From positions 1 to 64,000 of the forward strand of contig JSYX01000070.1 in assembly GCA_000787465.1 (NCBI GenBank): a stretch of DNA of 64,000 bases, in the 5' to 3' direction. This DNA comes from Thermomucor indicae-seudaticae. Lineage: Eukaryota > Mucoromycota > Mucoromycetes > Mucorales > Lichtheimiaceae. Position numbers and translations under genes: made by a program. Under the pieces are notes generated by a model that was given only the letters and a program-made list of their open reading frames with translations, had not been told where the DNA came from and did not search any database. Of the stretch, positions 1-10,888 are shown piece after piece (position 1 is the first letter of the stretch; each line of letters opens with the position of its first letter).

Positions 1-2286
1 TCCATCCGGGTAAGCAGTAAAATCACCACGATCAACGTTCATGCTGTAATGCGGGACCTTCTTTCTCTTCCATTCAATACAAGCGAGTTCTGTTCCTTCG
101 TCAATTGAAACCATCATGTCAAGTTTACCGCCCTAGGTCTTCTCCCCCACGTCGACGCCATATTTGCGTATCGAGAATATCTTTGCCTCTTTTGCTGCCT
201 TTGATGATATTTCTCGCCTGTACAGTGGAATAAAAATGGCCTTAATTAACTGCCACTTTGGAACAACCGCAAAATGAATACGAGCCTACCTCCTTTTCTT
301 CAAAGCGACATATCAATTTCTGTTGCATCCTATAGTGCCCACCCGGAAAGCATTTACTCAGAGCATTTACATGCTACCGAAAAGGAACGCGGTCGTCGTC
401 TTCATCCATTTTGCCCCAACTATCTGTATATCGACTTCTAAAAAACAGGTTCGAACTAGGTACGGAACGCAAACGGAATACACACATACTCACATATGTC
501 AAGGTATGTTGAGCGAGACTGTCGATGGATTTCTCGAGAAACGCACTCTTCTTATCTGCGATGATGTTCAGAGCCTTTTGCGATCGATAATAACGTCTTG
601 CAAAGGCTAAAGAGGGAGTGATTAGTAAGGACAAGTTATGAGTGACTAGGAGAAAAACTGACCTGCCATATGTTGTTGATCAGCTTCTATCTCCTGATAC
701 CATTTTTCGCTAATTCTTTTTCGTCCGTGCTAATGCACTCAACGGGTAAAAACCGTCGGGTAACGGGTGAAAACGGCTGGCTGAGGTGATGTACCCGTTA
801 TTGGTTGGGTAAAGGCAAACGGTTAGCAGTATCAAACTGTCACCCGACGGCGGAATAACCGTTAGTTTACCGGTTCGGTCGCGGTTAACGACCTGTGTAC
901 GACTTACCCCACACTTAGAGCTTCTGCATTCCGTAGATTCATTCGTGAGGCAATGCAACGACGTCTGCGATCGGATTTTGACTGCCGTATGTCCAGAGCA
1001 ATATTCGATTATGCACAAAGCGAAGTATGTCTTCCGATGAAACATAAACCTGATGTCTGCGAGCAGGTCGGGGCCCTTTGAAAGTCATCGGAGGAATCGC
1101 AAAGCGCAGCGTACGCGCAGCACCGTCGCCGGACATGCTTCTGTTCATCTGATTCTGCTCGCCAGCAAACGTCCCACCAACACAAAGGATGTTCCACCCG
1201 TCGATTCTGAGAATATCACTTCTCAAGTATCCAATGCATGTCGCTCCCTTACGAGAAGAAGTGTCCCCGCATTCGATTCCAGGAACTTCTGTTTCTTTGA
1301 GACCCTCCATAAGAAAGCTCGTCTTTTCCAAGTTGACACGAGCACTGAAGTTCTCAATGCATTCGTGATGGTAAATGCACCGTTGCGTAACCTGTTGCCG
1401 AAAACGTAATTTCGCCAGCTCATCTCAATCGCAATTTCCATCTTTCCGTCGCTCTTGGCAAATTATGTCCCGATGCTTCATTCCTTGCTGAGAGAAACTA
1501 AGTTCAGGAACTTGCAAGCTCAGTCCATGATCGCAACCGTTCACACTTGACAACCCATTGCAACTCCATTGCTGGCATTGGATCTCAAGCGCCGACATTC
1601 CGCTTTTTTCCCTTGGGTCTTTGCATGTCATCGCTAACCGATGACGAGGGTCACGTCATTTCCTAAACCAAAATTTCTGAATTTAAACCATACCACAGAG
1701 GAACGTTCATGCTTCCAGACTGAGAACTTCACAGTCTACCATGGTAGTTTGCTAGTGCATATAGCAAATGCGGTTGTATTTTCAGGACGTCGACGTTATT
1801 TGACCTCCAAATGCTTTATCCAGTATCAATGTGAGTCTTGTCTGAGCATCTGAACGTGCGTTTGTCTGTATATGAGTTAAACGGTCTTCCCACTTATGGT
1901 TCTGGTGCTAATGAACCTTTGTGGATATCTGTTACCACTTCAGTTCTAGTCACCCGTGGACACAGCATTTGGCCGAGACACTACAAAGAAGAAGTCCAGG
2001 ACGGAACGACGCTTTGGCAAAGATTGTTCAGAAGCAATTTTTCCACACGTTACGGTGGAAAGCAACTACGTATCGCGAGTACCAGACGCACATTTCATAA
2101 CATCTATCTCGCATTCCACTTGGCCCTCCTCAGAATTACTTCATAAAACAATAACTTCCAGAAAGATCTAAGAAATGTATGCCGACAACCTGATATCCTG
2201 AATTGTCTTGTTGTCTCGGTAACTCTTCCATATATAATGCATTCCATGAATATTTCGTCAGTTTGAAACTATCAAAAACAACAACT
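1..2286. other. gene-poor stretch, no supported gene
   Basis: No open frame here shows recognisable protein motifs, a start plus splice sites, or continuity across introns. A 130-codon minus-strand frame at 939-1331 is open, but I recognise no family and it overlaps a plus-strand frame of similar length, so chance openness is likely. Gene density is far lower than at 13-23 kb. Confidence 0.5.
740..890. repeat. CGGGTRA-rich degenerate repeat patch
   Basis: The motif CGGGTAA/CGGGTGA and its complement recur about eight times within 150 bp, in both orientations and without fixed spacing. It could be a decayed foldback element. It is not a telomere array, because units are neither in register nor in one orientation. 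Confidence 0.35.
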
Positions 2287-2502
2287 TTAATTTCGGTCCA
2301 AATTCCAAACGACATACAGGATGACAGAAAAGTTTTTATTCATAAAACTGCAACTGGACCATCTCAATAATGAAGCACTCTCAGCTCTGGAATATCCAGA
2401 CCCAGGGATCACGACGTGGACGTGGTGCTTTATCGATCCCCGACCTTCCCAGTGGACCAGCCAGTGGATCCTCGGCCACTGCTGGACCAGCCAGACAGGA
2501 AA

Positions 2503-2528
2503 AGGATGTAAGGGGCCCCTTACATCCT
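2503..2528. repeat. perfect 26-bp palindrome
   Basis: The half site AGGATGTAAGGGG is followed directly by its exact reverse complement, with no spacer. It lies between two copies of GGACCAGCCA (near 2454 and 2483) and a 12-bp tandem array. No coding function is apparent. Confidence 0.85.
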
Positions 2529-2530
2529 GG

Positions 2531-2602
2531 TCGCCGCCGTCCGTACCGTCGTCCACATCGTCGTCCATGTCGTCGTCCACGTCGTCGTCCGTATCGTTGT
2601 GG
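2531..2602. repeat. 12-bp tandem repeat (CGTCGTCCRYRT)
   Basis: About five imperfect copies of a 12-bp unit based on CGTCGTCC plus a variable AT-containing tail. One frame would encode Arg-Arg-Pro repeats and the opposite strand Asp runs, which explains the long open frames here without a real gene. Confidence 0.75.
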
Positions 2603-2640
2603 TCCTGAAATAAAAAGAAACAAAACATCAGTATACACAT

Positions 2641-2706
2641 AAGAGGCATAGTCATAGGCATAGGCGTAGGTGTAGATGTAGGCGAAGCCGTAGGCGTAAG
2701 GCATAA
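2641..2706. repeat. 6-bp tandem repeat (GGCRTA family)
   Basis: About ten copies of a hexamer GGCATA/GGCGTA/GGTGTA run in register. On the minus strand it would read as alternating Tyr/Ala, Pro/Met or Pro/Thr. The next 100 bp continue as looser AAGGTAnA repeats. Confidence 0.7.
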
Positions 2707-3289
2707 GTCAGAAAAGGTGAACCCACAAAGGGAAACCCAAAGAGGTAAATCAGCAAGGTAGATCCACAAGGTAGACATCGCAAGGCGAAAAGGTAAATAC
2801 AGAAAGATAAATATATAGAAGAAAACGGAAAATGTAAGGAAAGGAAAGTGAAAGGAAAAGAGAAAGAAAGGTGAAGAATATGATTGCGCACTTGCGAGCC
2901 ATTTTTATATTGGCATTTCGGAAATTTCAATCCTATTTCCGCAAGCAGTACAGTCTCATACCTGTCTCAGTTGCAATTAAAACACCTTCCAAAGCGTGGT
3001 TTATTTACTCCGTTGACCGCTATAGAGAATAGATGGCACACATCGCGAGCGTAACGGATGGACAGCGCGGCCCATTGTTGTCGTGCAATCATTCGTCATT
3101 GACGACCGTACCGTAGCCAGTGAAAACAAACAGTTGCGGTTTATGAAAAGGGTCCATTATCTTCGATTAGCATGATATTGAGCAAGTAATCTACATTCTT
3201 TATCGCGCCAAAAAGTAATCACTAAAACGAGCGAACACTGTATAGATGTGGTAGTATCTCTCTTCGAACGAAGTAGATGGAATTAGAAA

Positions 3290-3398
3290 GTTATCACTAT
3301 ACTGGACGATCACTATATAACTGATCACTATTTCGTGCGTACACCGTATATCGAAATATCATTATATCGTGCATCACTATATCGAGCGCTGAATGTAC
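3290..3398. repeat. degenerate ATCACTATA tandem repeat
   Basis: ATCACTATA/ATCATTATA-type units recur at least five times, interleaved with CGTGC or TCGA steps. The reverse complement (CGATATAGTGAT and relatives) resembles the internal repeats of the MITE at 5921-6096, so this may be one eroded end of a related element. No partner end was found. Confidence 0.45.
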
Positions 3399-5920
3399 TT
3401 GGTGATGATGAGCTGCAACTTTCCGCTAGTAATTTCCGACCGCTCTAAAAATGGGCGACTGCGCCATGGCAATTATTTCTTTTTTTCCTGACAGGCATTT
3501 GAAGATTGCGGTTTTTATTCTCGATAAGAGTTTCTCACAGACATGTATTCGCAAAATGGTCACATTCAGCAACGTATGAGCTTCCGAGCTTGCATAAAGA
3601 ACAGGGACGACCAAGAAGAAGCAATTATAGCATTTGTGCGCTCGGAGAGCTACGGTGCTGTCATACATCCAACACACAAAAAACCGTCGTAATCAAGCAA
3701 TATTTGTTTAAAAAACAATATCTTCATGGCATCCTGCATCATGGCATGAAAGATACTTCAATTAAGTTCGCATAGAGGCATCGTCTTTAGAACTGTCGCT
3801 CTCATTTTCCATTGTCTGTATGCTGGCGACAGGCTTTGCCTGTCACCACCGTCTTTATGGCGCCTTTCGGGACAACCTTAGTCCATAGTGCGCTGCAAGG
3901 ATAATTCTTTGTCATGCTGCATGGTCGACCTCCATCTGCGCCAGAGTTTGGAAAAAAGAATACTATACCATTTAAAACAGGACATCATATTTAAATGGGA
4001 TTCGGTTATCGTAGCAATCAACTTTATTCTATTTCTCTGCATTAATGCTAGACAGCCAAGAAACGCAAATTCCTTTTTGAAAACTGGGTGGGACAAGATG
4101 GATCAACAAGGTCTGGTTTTTCTAGCAAAGCTCGTCTATCCACTGCGGCAAAAGTAAACTTTTAATCCAAGGTTCTATCTACTTGGACAGTCCCTTAGAA
4201 CAATGCTTAAACAAAGTTTGCTTCTGAGAAATTCGACCACACCTTTGATCATACGCTATTTGTCTGACACAGTAGAGACCAGGACCTGCGTCAACCCTTG
4301 ATCAAAGGTCATCTAAATCCTTATGAGCGGGAGTCAGTCGTATACAGTGCGAAAAAGTACTGGTCCTTGGATTCAAAGATACGATTTTTATGTCATCCTT
4401 GATTCTAACCCTTTAATTCATGCACGATCAAGGAGCAAACATTTACTTTGACCTGGTATCGTCAAAATTCAAGTACTGTTTCTTCTGGTATCGTTTAGGG
4501 GAGGCACTCGACAGTAGTACAAAAATAACCGATAGCATGTCTCTGATTTTGGTTGCACATATCGGACACGATTTGTAAACGAAAAGGTCCTTGACTGTGC
4601 AGCGAACTGGGTGGTTCAAAAAAGCAACTTGTTTGTTTCTTCGAACGGAGGTTAGACATGACGTTGTAGAAGACGGACTTGGTAACTATCTGGAACCTTT
4701 CTTTCTTGAAAGAGCGCAAAAGAAAACAATCATGTTTCGCAGACGGAAATCGAGTCAATTAGATCATGAAAGGAAAAATGAAAAGTGTAATTTTTACTTT
4801 GTTCGAGAGACCATTCCGAAGCAAGACTCAGGGCACAGAGGCGAGGTGGCTATCATTGAGTGATTCCAAGTCATTTGTTGCCTGGGCATCAGAACGTATC
4901 CGCCAAGGACAGCAATATGTTTGGTTCACCTCACGTGGATGACACATCGTGTCTGGATATAGCCCTTCACAAGGAATCTGACCCGTTCTGGGGCGCCAAA
5001 GAAATTGGTGAAAAGGGTGTCACTCTATCGTGTGGTACGAGTAGCACTGGCAGGTCGTGTTTGCTCACGAGCTGGGAATAAACAGTGTCTTGAGTCCAGC
5101 AGGTGGATCGACCAATGAGAAGTTTGGTTATGTTATTTATTGAAGTACGTATTGCAACAAGCATCGGGTCGCACACTGTTTCATGCTTTGTTTGGCATGT
5201 TCATGCTGCTTGATTCTTTATTGCTGCGAATCGCCGAAATGCACAGTCAATGTGCTTTGGTACTGTATCTTCAGGCGTCGAGATCTACCTTGCTTGCTGT
5301 TAGCATGAGAGTGGTGGACCCCACTACCAATCCTCGTGTGTGCGATGGTCTGCAACTCTGTAATGGTATGTAAGGTGCGCATGCAACACGTTAAATAGCG
5401 TCCGCACATAATTTCGTTATTCCATAACTAAAGTTGAACGTCTCCGGATATAGCATGGCGATAAAACAGACGGAGAAACAATAAGCTGGTTCTTCATGAC
5501 ATATAACTTCATCGTGCATTTGATCTCTCTCTGACAAACATATAAAGACAGAGTATTGCAGAGGAATTGTAAATGGATCCTACTTGGAGTCTCAGCATAC
5601 TTCACTTTCTCTTGTTGTACCATTTTGATCTTCTTATCTTCTCTCTTGCAATATTCCGGGTCTTGTAGGCATTTTCCACGGCAGCCCTCAAAGTCGTCCA
5701 CGCTCAGCAAGCTCGGGTTCATCCGTTCAACGCTGATATTGCAGTTTTTAAATCTGGAGATCATATTCAGCGCATCTCACAAAGAGCAGTCCACATCAAT
5801 GGCGCGATTCAACAGCAGGCGGTGGCCAGATTGTTTGCGCAATGCAACCAAAATTCCTTACTTTACTCGTAACACAAGGGCAAGCCGCTAGCCCGAACGC
5901 GTCATTTCAGCTTTCATGTA
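3399..5920. other. no supported gene
   Basis: Open frames near 3880-4160 and 4590-5080 have no recognisable motif and no splice continuity. A Tc1-like terminus (TACAGTGCGAAAAAGTACTGG near 4337) is visible, but I could not find its partner, so no element is called. Confidence 0.4.
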
Positions 5921-6096
5921 CAGTACCCGCGCGGTATATCGATATTTGATAAATCGATATTCTCGATATACCGATCGACCTCTTCAATCACGGATTTACT
6001 TTTTCCAGGCGTATGTTCACTTGATATAACGATATTCTTGATATAACGATCGCATTTTTCCGTCATAGACCCTATCGATGTATCGCGCGGTTACTG
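5921..6096. mobile_element. 176-bp TA-flanked MITE (Tc1/mariner-pogo type)
   Basis: Terminal inverted repeats of about 24 bp begin CAGTACCCGCGCG on the left and, read from the right end, CAGTAACCGCGCG, then continue with TATCGATA-like sequence. TA dinucleotides flank both ends (5919-5920 and 6097-6098), as expected for target duplication by the Tc1/mariner/pogo superfamily. The interior has short direct repeats based on TTGATATAACGAT. There is no transposase, so it is non-autonomous. Confidence 0.8.
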
Positions 6097-6426
6097 TAGT
6101 TCCTTGACTTCCGCCCAGGACGGCACCACGTCGCAGCATTAGCATCGGCGTCGAAATCGGCGCGCAATTATCTGCACAGTCAGTTTCAATTTTAAAGCTA
6201 GCTACAGTTTCTGTTGCTTGAGCCATTACTGGGGAACGATAAAGATTCGTTGTGCTCGTTCATAACATTTCTTTCCATGAGGCAAGCATTTACGTTTGCC
6301 GCCAGCCATTTGGAAGCGCAAACAGTTGAAAAGAATCAACCGAAAATTCTATATGGTGCCTTGTGCAGTGTCAAGCTGTTCTGTCCTCGCTTCTCAGTCT
6401 TTGCAGGTTCCTCTGTTTCCTGATCG

Positions 6427-6660
6427 AATCCAATTCTCGAAGAATGGAGCGACAGAGCTTACGCCCATGAATCGTTCGCTGCCGATTTTGAGATTACTCG
6501 TTGCAGGGAACGGAGATTGCGTTTGGCTGTACCAGTGGAAGTCATGGAAACCTCAGTGGTTGCAGAGCTTACATGTCTAAATTGCGATCGTGGAGCTTGC
6601 CATGTGCAAACGAAAGAAGGTCGTTACCCAAGACACTTTTGTAAGCCTTTTCTGCGGTAG
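6427..6660 (+). other. coding-like open stretch, unidentified
   Basis: A 78-codon frame without an internal stop ends in TAG. It reads like protein, with an acidic/aromatic start (NPILEEWSDRAYAHESFAAD) and a Cys/His-rich end (LTCLNC, CHVQTKEG). There is no ATG near the beginning, and a stop lies just upstream, so it would be an exon or a remnant. I do not recognise the family. Confidence 0.25.
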
Positions 6661-7492
6661 TCCTACAGCGCTCTTCCATGTCACGATTTTGGCATTAGAG
6701 CTTGAAATGTTGATCAGGACATCATGCAGCGAGTTGGCCAGCTGCCGAATGTCAGTGGGACGATTGGACGTTCTTCACTGCTGGAAATTGCAGGCAGTTC
6801 TGGAGATCTCTTTTTTTTTTCGACAGCACCGTATTAAGTCTGCATGGATTCAGACCTTACTCAAACGCTTTCCGTACTGACTTAGCACGTCGTTTACCAG
6901 AAGCTTTTGGATTTGACGATGTCATTAAATAGTTACGAGTGCAAATGGGTCTCATGGTAGTCTTTATTACGCATAATATGTCTCTTAGTTTGATCATTAA
7001 ACCGAATACACTGCCTCAGGCATTTTGACAGAGTGACACAAAAACGTGAATGTAGCATTGAGTTATTTGTGGCGTCATTTCACTCGACCTTGGCTCTGGA
7101 GCATTTCTTTTTCCACGAGACCTGTTCCTAGATCCCGCTACGTTTATGCACGCTAATAGTGATGGTTCCACAAAATATATTGGTCGTCTATTATTATTTC
7201 GCACAACTGCCATGAATAGCTTTATTGAGAGACACACAAACTGCGTCTGTACGTCAGAGGGACACGATCTTGGAAGATAACAATAAGAGCAGTGTTGCTA
7301 TGACGTAATGACAGAGGTTTCCGTTTTGCGCGGAGTTGCGATATTTTTTTGTCTTAAAAAATGTTTAAGGGAAAGGAAGGAACCGATTTTTTCCCTCAAC
7401 ACTCTTTTCTCTCTCTGTTTCTGAAAGCTGCCTTCTCACATTCTATCCATTTCTCAGTACTTGATTTCCCACTGCCTTTGCGATCATACGAT
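6661..7492. other. no supported gene
   Basis: Upstream region of the SLD2-like gene. Nothing codes convincingly. The last 100 bp are pyrimidine-rich and could hold a promoter, without a clear TATA box. Confidence 0.4.
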
Positions 7493-8984
7493 ATGAATAA
7501 CGAAAAGGACTTATTTCAATTACGCCAAGAGATCCGTTATCTCAAAAAGCAGATTCGGGAGTGGGAGCAGATGTTTAAGGAGGGCTACAGCCGAATGCCC
7601 TCAGATCACGACATTGGCTGGAGGCCTGCAGTTGGTAAGTGTCTGGCGGGAACGCACACATACGCCTTTCTTCTCTTTCTCACTACTAACTCGAAAATAA
7701 TTTCCTAACTTTTTAGTCAGGCAATACCAGCGTTATGATGACTTGAAGAGTCTGCTGGCTCAGCGTCAACAACAATTGACGTTCACAGAAAGTTTGGCAA
7801 AAGTGGTGGCGGAGGAAGAGGCACGGAAGGAGAGAGCCCGTAAACAGCAGCAGGAGGAGGAGGCGCCTGCCACAAGCAGTAATGAAGCAGAATGTTCGAA
7901 AGTTCCAACAGAACCAAGAACACACAAACGTGAGACATCTACGGAAAGCACGGAACTTGTCAAGACGCTAAGAGGAGACCAAAATATGTATGAATTGTGC
8001 AACGAAGCATTCTGGCTGGAGATATCCGTTGAAGAATTGATAGAACGAAAGAAACAAGGACAACTGGCAGCAAACGCAGAATCATCGACAGCAGGCCAAA
8101 AACGAAAGTTGAGCGGCAAGATGGAGGATCAAGCGAACCAGCAAGAGGAGGAAGAAGAGGCATCTTTCAAGCGCGTTTCTGTGGACATTTTCTTTGAGAA
8201 TGAAAACCAATAAGCATCAGAAAACAAAAGCCAGCAGCACAAGTCAACAAAAGGAAAAGAACGTGCAGGATCAGTGAGGGAGGATGAGAGTAGTGCATTG
8301 GAACCACCTAAAAAGCGCAGGAAGAGTGTCAGCGACAATGACGTCGAGAAATCAAATCCAAAGGTAACCACAGAGGTCAACAATAACAGTATCAATGAAG
8401 GAAGCAGAGGTGCAGGACAAGAAGAAAAGAAGCAAGAGCAGAAAGATCAGTCGACAGATCAGAAGAAGAGAGAACGAGAGACGGATGACTAGGACGAATA
8501 TGGCGGGTTTTCGCCACCCAAGAAGAAGTATCGCAATCTCTTTGCCAAGAACCCGAACCGGCTTGATTGGAACGACCCGGAATTTCAAAGACGAAAGAAG
8601 ATAGTGGACAAAATGTTTGCAGATGTTGTACCATCTCATAAACCCATTGATACCCTGACGCCTGCATTGCGAGCCGAACGTCAAGCAAGAAAGGAAGCGG
8701 AAGAGAAAGCAAGGCGAGAGGAAGAACAAAAAGAGATATTTGAACGTCGTTTCCAAAGCCCAAATCATGAGACAAGTCACCGAGAAGAGGATATACCAGA
8801 GGAACCACACCTCGATGAACGTCTCGAAGAGTTACGCAAAATCTACGAACCGGAGCATTCTACACAAGAGACAGCGGGAGACTCTTCTGAGGCAAAAAAC
8901 GTGCAAAATGGTGAAACACAATCGTCTGACCAGAAATTGCAAGGAAAAAGCTTGGATGAGTCACCAGGAAATAATAATATCTGA
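7493..8984 (+). pseudogene. SLD2/DRC1-like replication initiation protein with two in-frame stops
   Basis: Sld2 is a CDK target that helps load the replicative helicase. Exon 1 (7493-7634) and exon 2 (from 7717) join at phase 1. The first 60 residues have the Sld2 N-terminal pattern: a basic helix with IREWEQMFKEGYSRMPSDHD, then RQYQRYDDLKSLL. The rest is charged, with KR-rich nuclear signals (PPKKRRK, PPKKKYR). Exon 2 stays in one frame to 8984 but meets TAA at 8211-8213 and TAG at 8490-8492. Read through, the length would be about 467 residues, close to yeast Sld2 (453). I found no intron that removes either stop in frame. It is either a recent pseudogene, a 212-residue truncated protein, or has sequencing errors. 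The family call rests on the N-terminal block. Confidence 0.55.
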
Positions 8985-9042
8985 GCCATTTTTTCTAAAG
9001 AAAACGGTCGTTAGGCCACTTTGTACAAAAAACATTTTGTAA

Positions 9043-9048
9043 AATAAA
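9043..9048 (+). terminator. polyadenylation signal AATAAA
   Basis: An AATAAA hexamer lies about 60 bp after the end of the SLD2-like frame and is followed by T-rich sequence. Confidence 0.4.
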
Positions 9049-9977
9049 CACTCCAGTTGTTTGTTGATACCAATGTGCAGGATATAAGACGTTGCCCGCC
9101 TATTTTATTTTCCTAGCCTGTGACACTCGTCTATCTATCTAACTTGGCGAATACAACACGAAATCGCGATTAACATCAACTCTTGATACAGGACAACATA
9201 TTCACTGAACTCCTAGAATACAGTCTCATTTCCCAAGCGCGACACCTTGTTATGTCCCCAACCTTAGTGCGTGCATAACATATTACGCCGTCCTTACAAC
9301 CGTTCTTTATCATGTAAACTTGCCAGTAAATGTGCGTTACAAACAATATTACAACCAGAGAAACAAGCAATTATTGAGAGAAGCGGTTGTCCAAGACCAT
9401 CTGATGCTGTAAGCGGATCACCATCTTCGCGGCTACCAAAGTAGAACTGGAAAACAGAAGACAACTGAGAATTCCAATACAACCATATGCGGTTCAAAAT
9501 CGAGCGTACGCCATATACTCATATTTCGATCGCCATAAAATACAATTATTCGGTAGAACTGTACTTTTAAAGCAACGGTTGCGTAATTGGCCATCTAATG
9601 TGGCAACATGCATCTCCATGCTCCTGTTGTCAAGGAACCTTAATTAATTGTCTAGGTCAACCCCACCACTTTGACATCGTTCCAGTTCAACTTTTGTACA
9701 ACACAGACTTGGTCATTGGTAAGCTCTCATTAAAGCGATCGAACAAAATGCACCGGATCAAGCACCAGAAAACAAATTGGTGCTTGCGTATATCGCTCTA
9801 ACAAGCGATAGCAGAAATGCTGGCTGAGATTTTATTTTCTAAAAAGGACGTAATCGGCTTCGGTTTTGTCGTATCCTGATATCTTCTTCGCACTATTTTG
9901 GGAAACGGATACGTGGTGCCATGGCCGTTACTCGACTCCGTCTTTTGAGTATCAATTTTGACTGTGGTCCAAGTTTA
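9049..9977. other. no supported gene
   Basis: Short open frames only, with no motifs or splice continuity. Confidence 0.5.
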
Positions 9978-10622
9978 CAGTGGAACCCGTTAGTTTCAAG
10001 GAACCCGTGGACGTGGCTACCCTTGAAAATAAGAGAAGCTTCAAATTAACGGGATCTCGACGGTCAATAAGTACAGTCTGTGTGCAACCATTCCATGAAA
10101 CCTTACGAGGCGCCGCGTTACTGTTCTACGTATTTGCCAAACTTGGTCGATTATTTGGGTCTTACTGCTAGCTAAACTGACTCTGGCTCTTAAAACACTT
10201 ACTAGTTAAGACGCCAAAATCAATTAAGTGTCTGCATGAGCGCACAAGGCACAAAGTGCCTGTGAACATATGAGGCCTCTCCGGTTGATCATGGGACTGA
10301 AAGGAAGGGCATTGGATCGGCGAAAGAAAAAGAGTGCGTTATCGGATGAGGAATTGTTGTTAGATATACTGACATTGTGCGCTGCTACTTTACAACTTGC
10401 GGGACCTCCAGGATCATCTCTCTCTGAAGGCTTGTGTCAAGCAATCATCGATTACAAACTATTTTACCACTCAATAAAAATTTGTTTCGGTTAAGCTTTC
10501 AACCCTGTCCAACCCTTGAAATAAGAAATTATCCAAAAGAGGAAAATTTTCCTTATGTTTTTTGCCATTCCAGTCCCAAAAGTTGAAATTACTGTGGTAT
10601 TGAAATTAACGGGGGTCCACTG
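9978..10622. mobile_element. 645-bp TA-flanked non-autonomous DNA transposon (pogo/Tigger-like)
   Basis: The left end begins CAGTGGAACCCGTTAGTTTC and the right end, reverse-complemented, CAGTGGACCCCCGTTAATTT, giving terminal inverted repeats of about 24 bp. Both ends abut TA (9976-9977 and 10623-10624), the Tc1/mariner/pogo target site. The left side also has an inner TCAAATTAACGGGATC copy near 10040. The longest internal frame (10270-10494, 74 residues) lacks DDE-transposase motifs, so the element looks non-autonomous or internally deleted. These termini differ from the MITE at 5921, so two families are present. Confidence 0.8.
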
Positions 10623-10888
10623 TATGCATATCTTACCTTCCAGAATCAAGAGGCGCAGACAATACTCTGAGAGCACACTCCGATTTGAGCCAAGATCACA
10701 CCTTCCGTTTTAAACTGAACCGTTATGTTCGTTCTCATTCCAACTGACAACAGAGACGACCCCTGTGATTAGGAATCTTCAGAACATTATATAAAGAGTC
10801 GAGATATTATATTGAATAAACAACTCATATTCAGCCTCACCGACTTCTGGTTCTTTTATTGTTTTTCCTTCATTTTGATATCTCATTA

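Noticed and set aside
939..1331. 130-codon minus-strand open frame
   Set aside because: No recognisable motif, overlaps a similar-sized plus frame, and no exons could be joined to it.
2287..2778. 163-codon open frame on the minus strand and 90-107 codon frames opposite
   Set aside because: They are open because of the in-register tandem repeats. The translation is runs of Asp, Arg-Pro or Tyr-Ala with no domain, start context or splice support.
7493..8984. Stop-codon reassignment (UAR to Gln) to explain the two stops
   Set aside because: Other intact genes in the window end with TAA, TAG and TGA at family-consistent positions, so a changed nuclear code is not supported.
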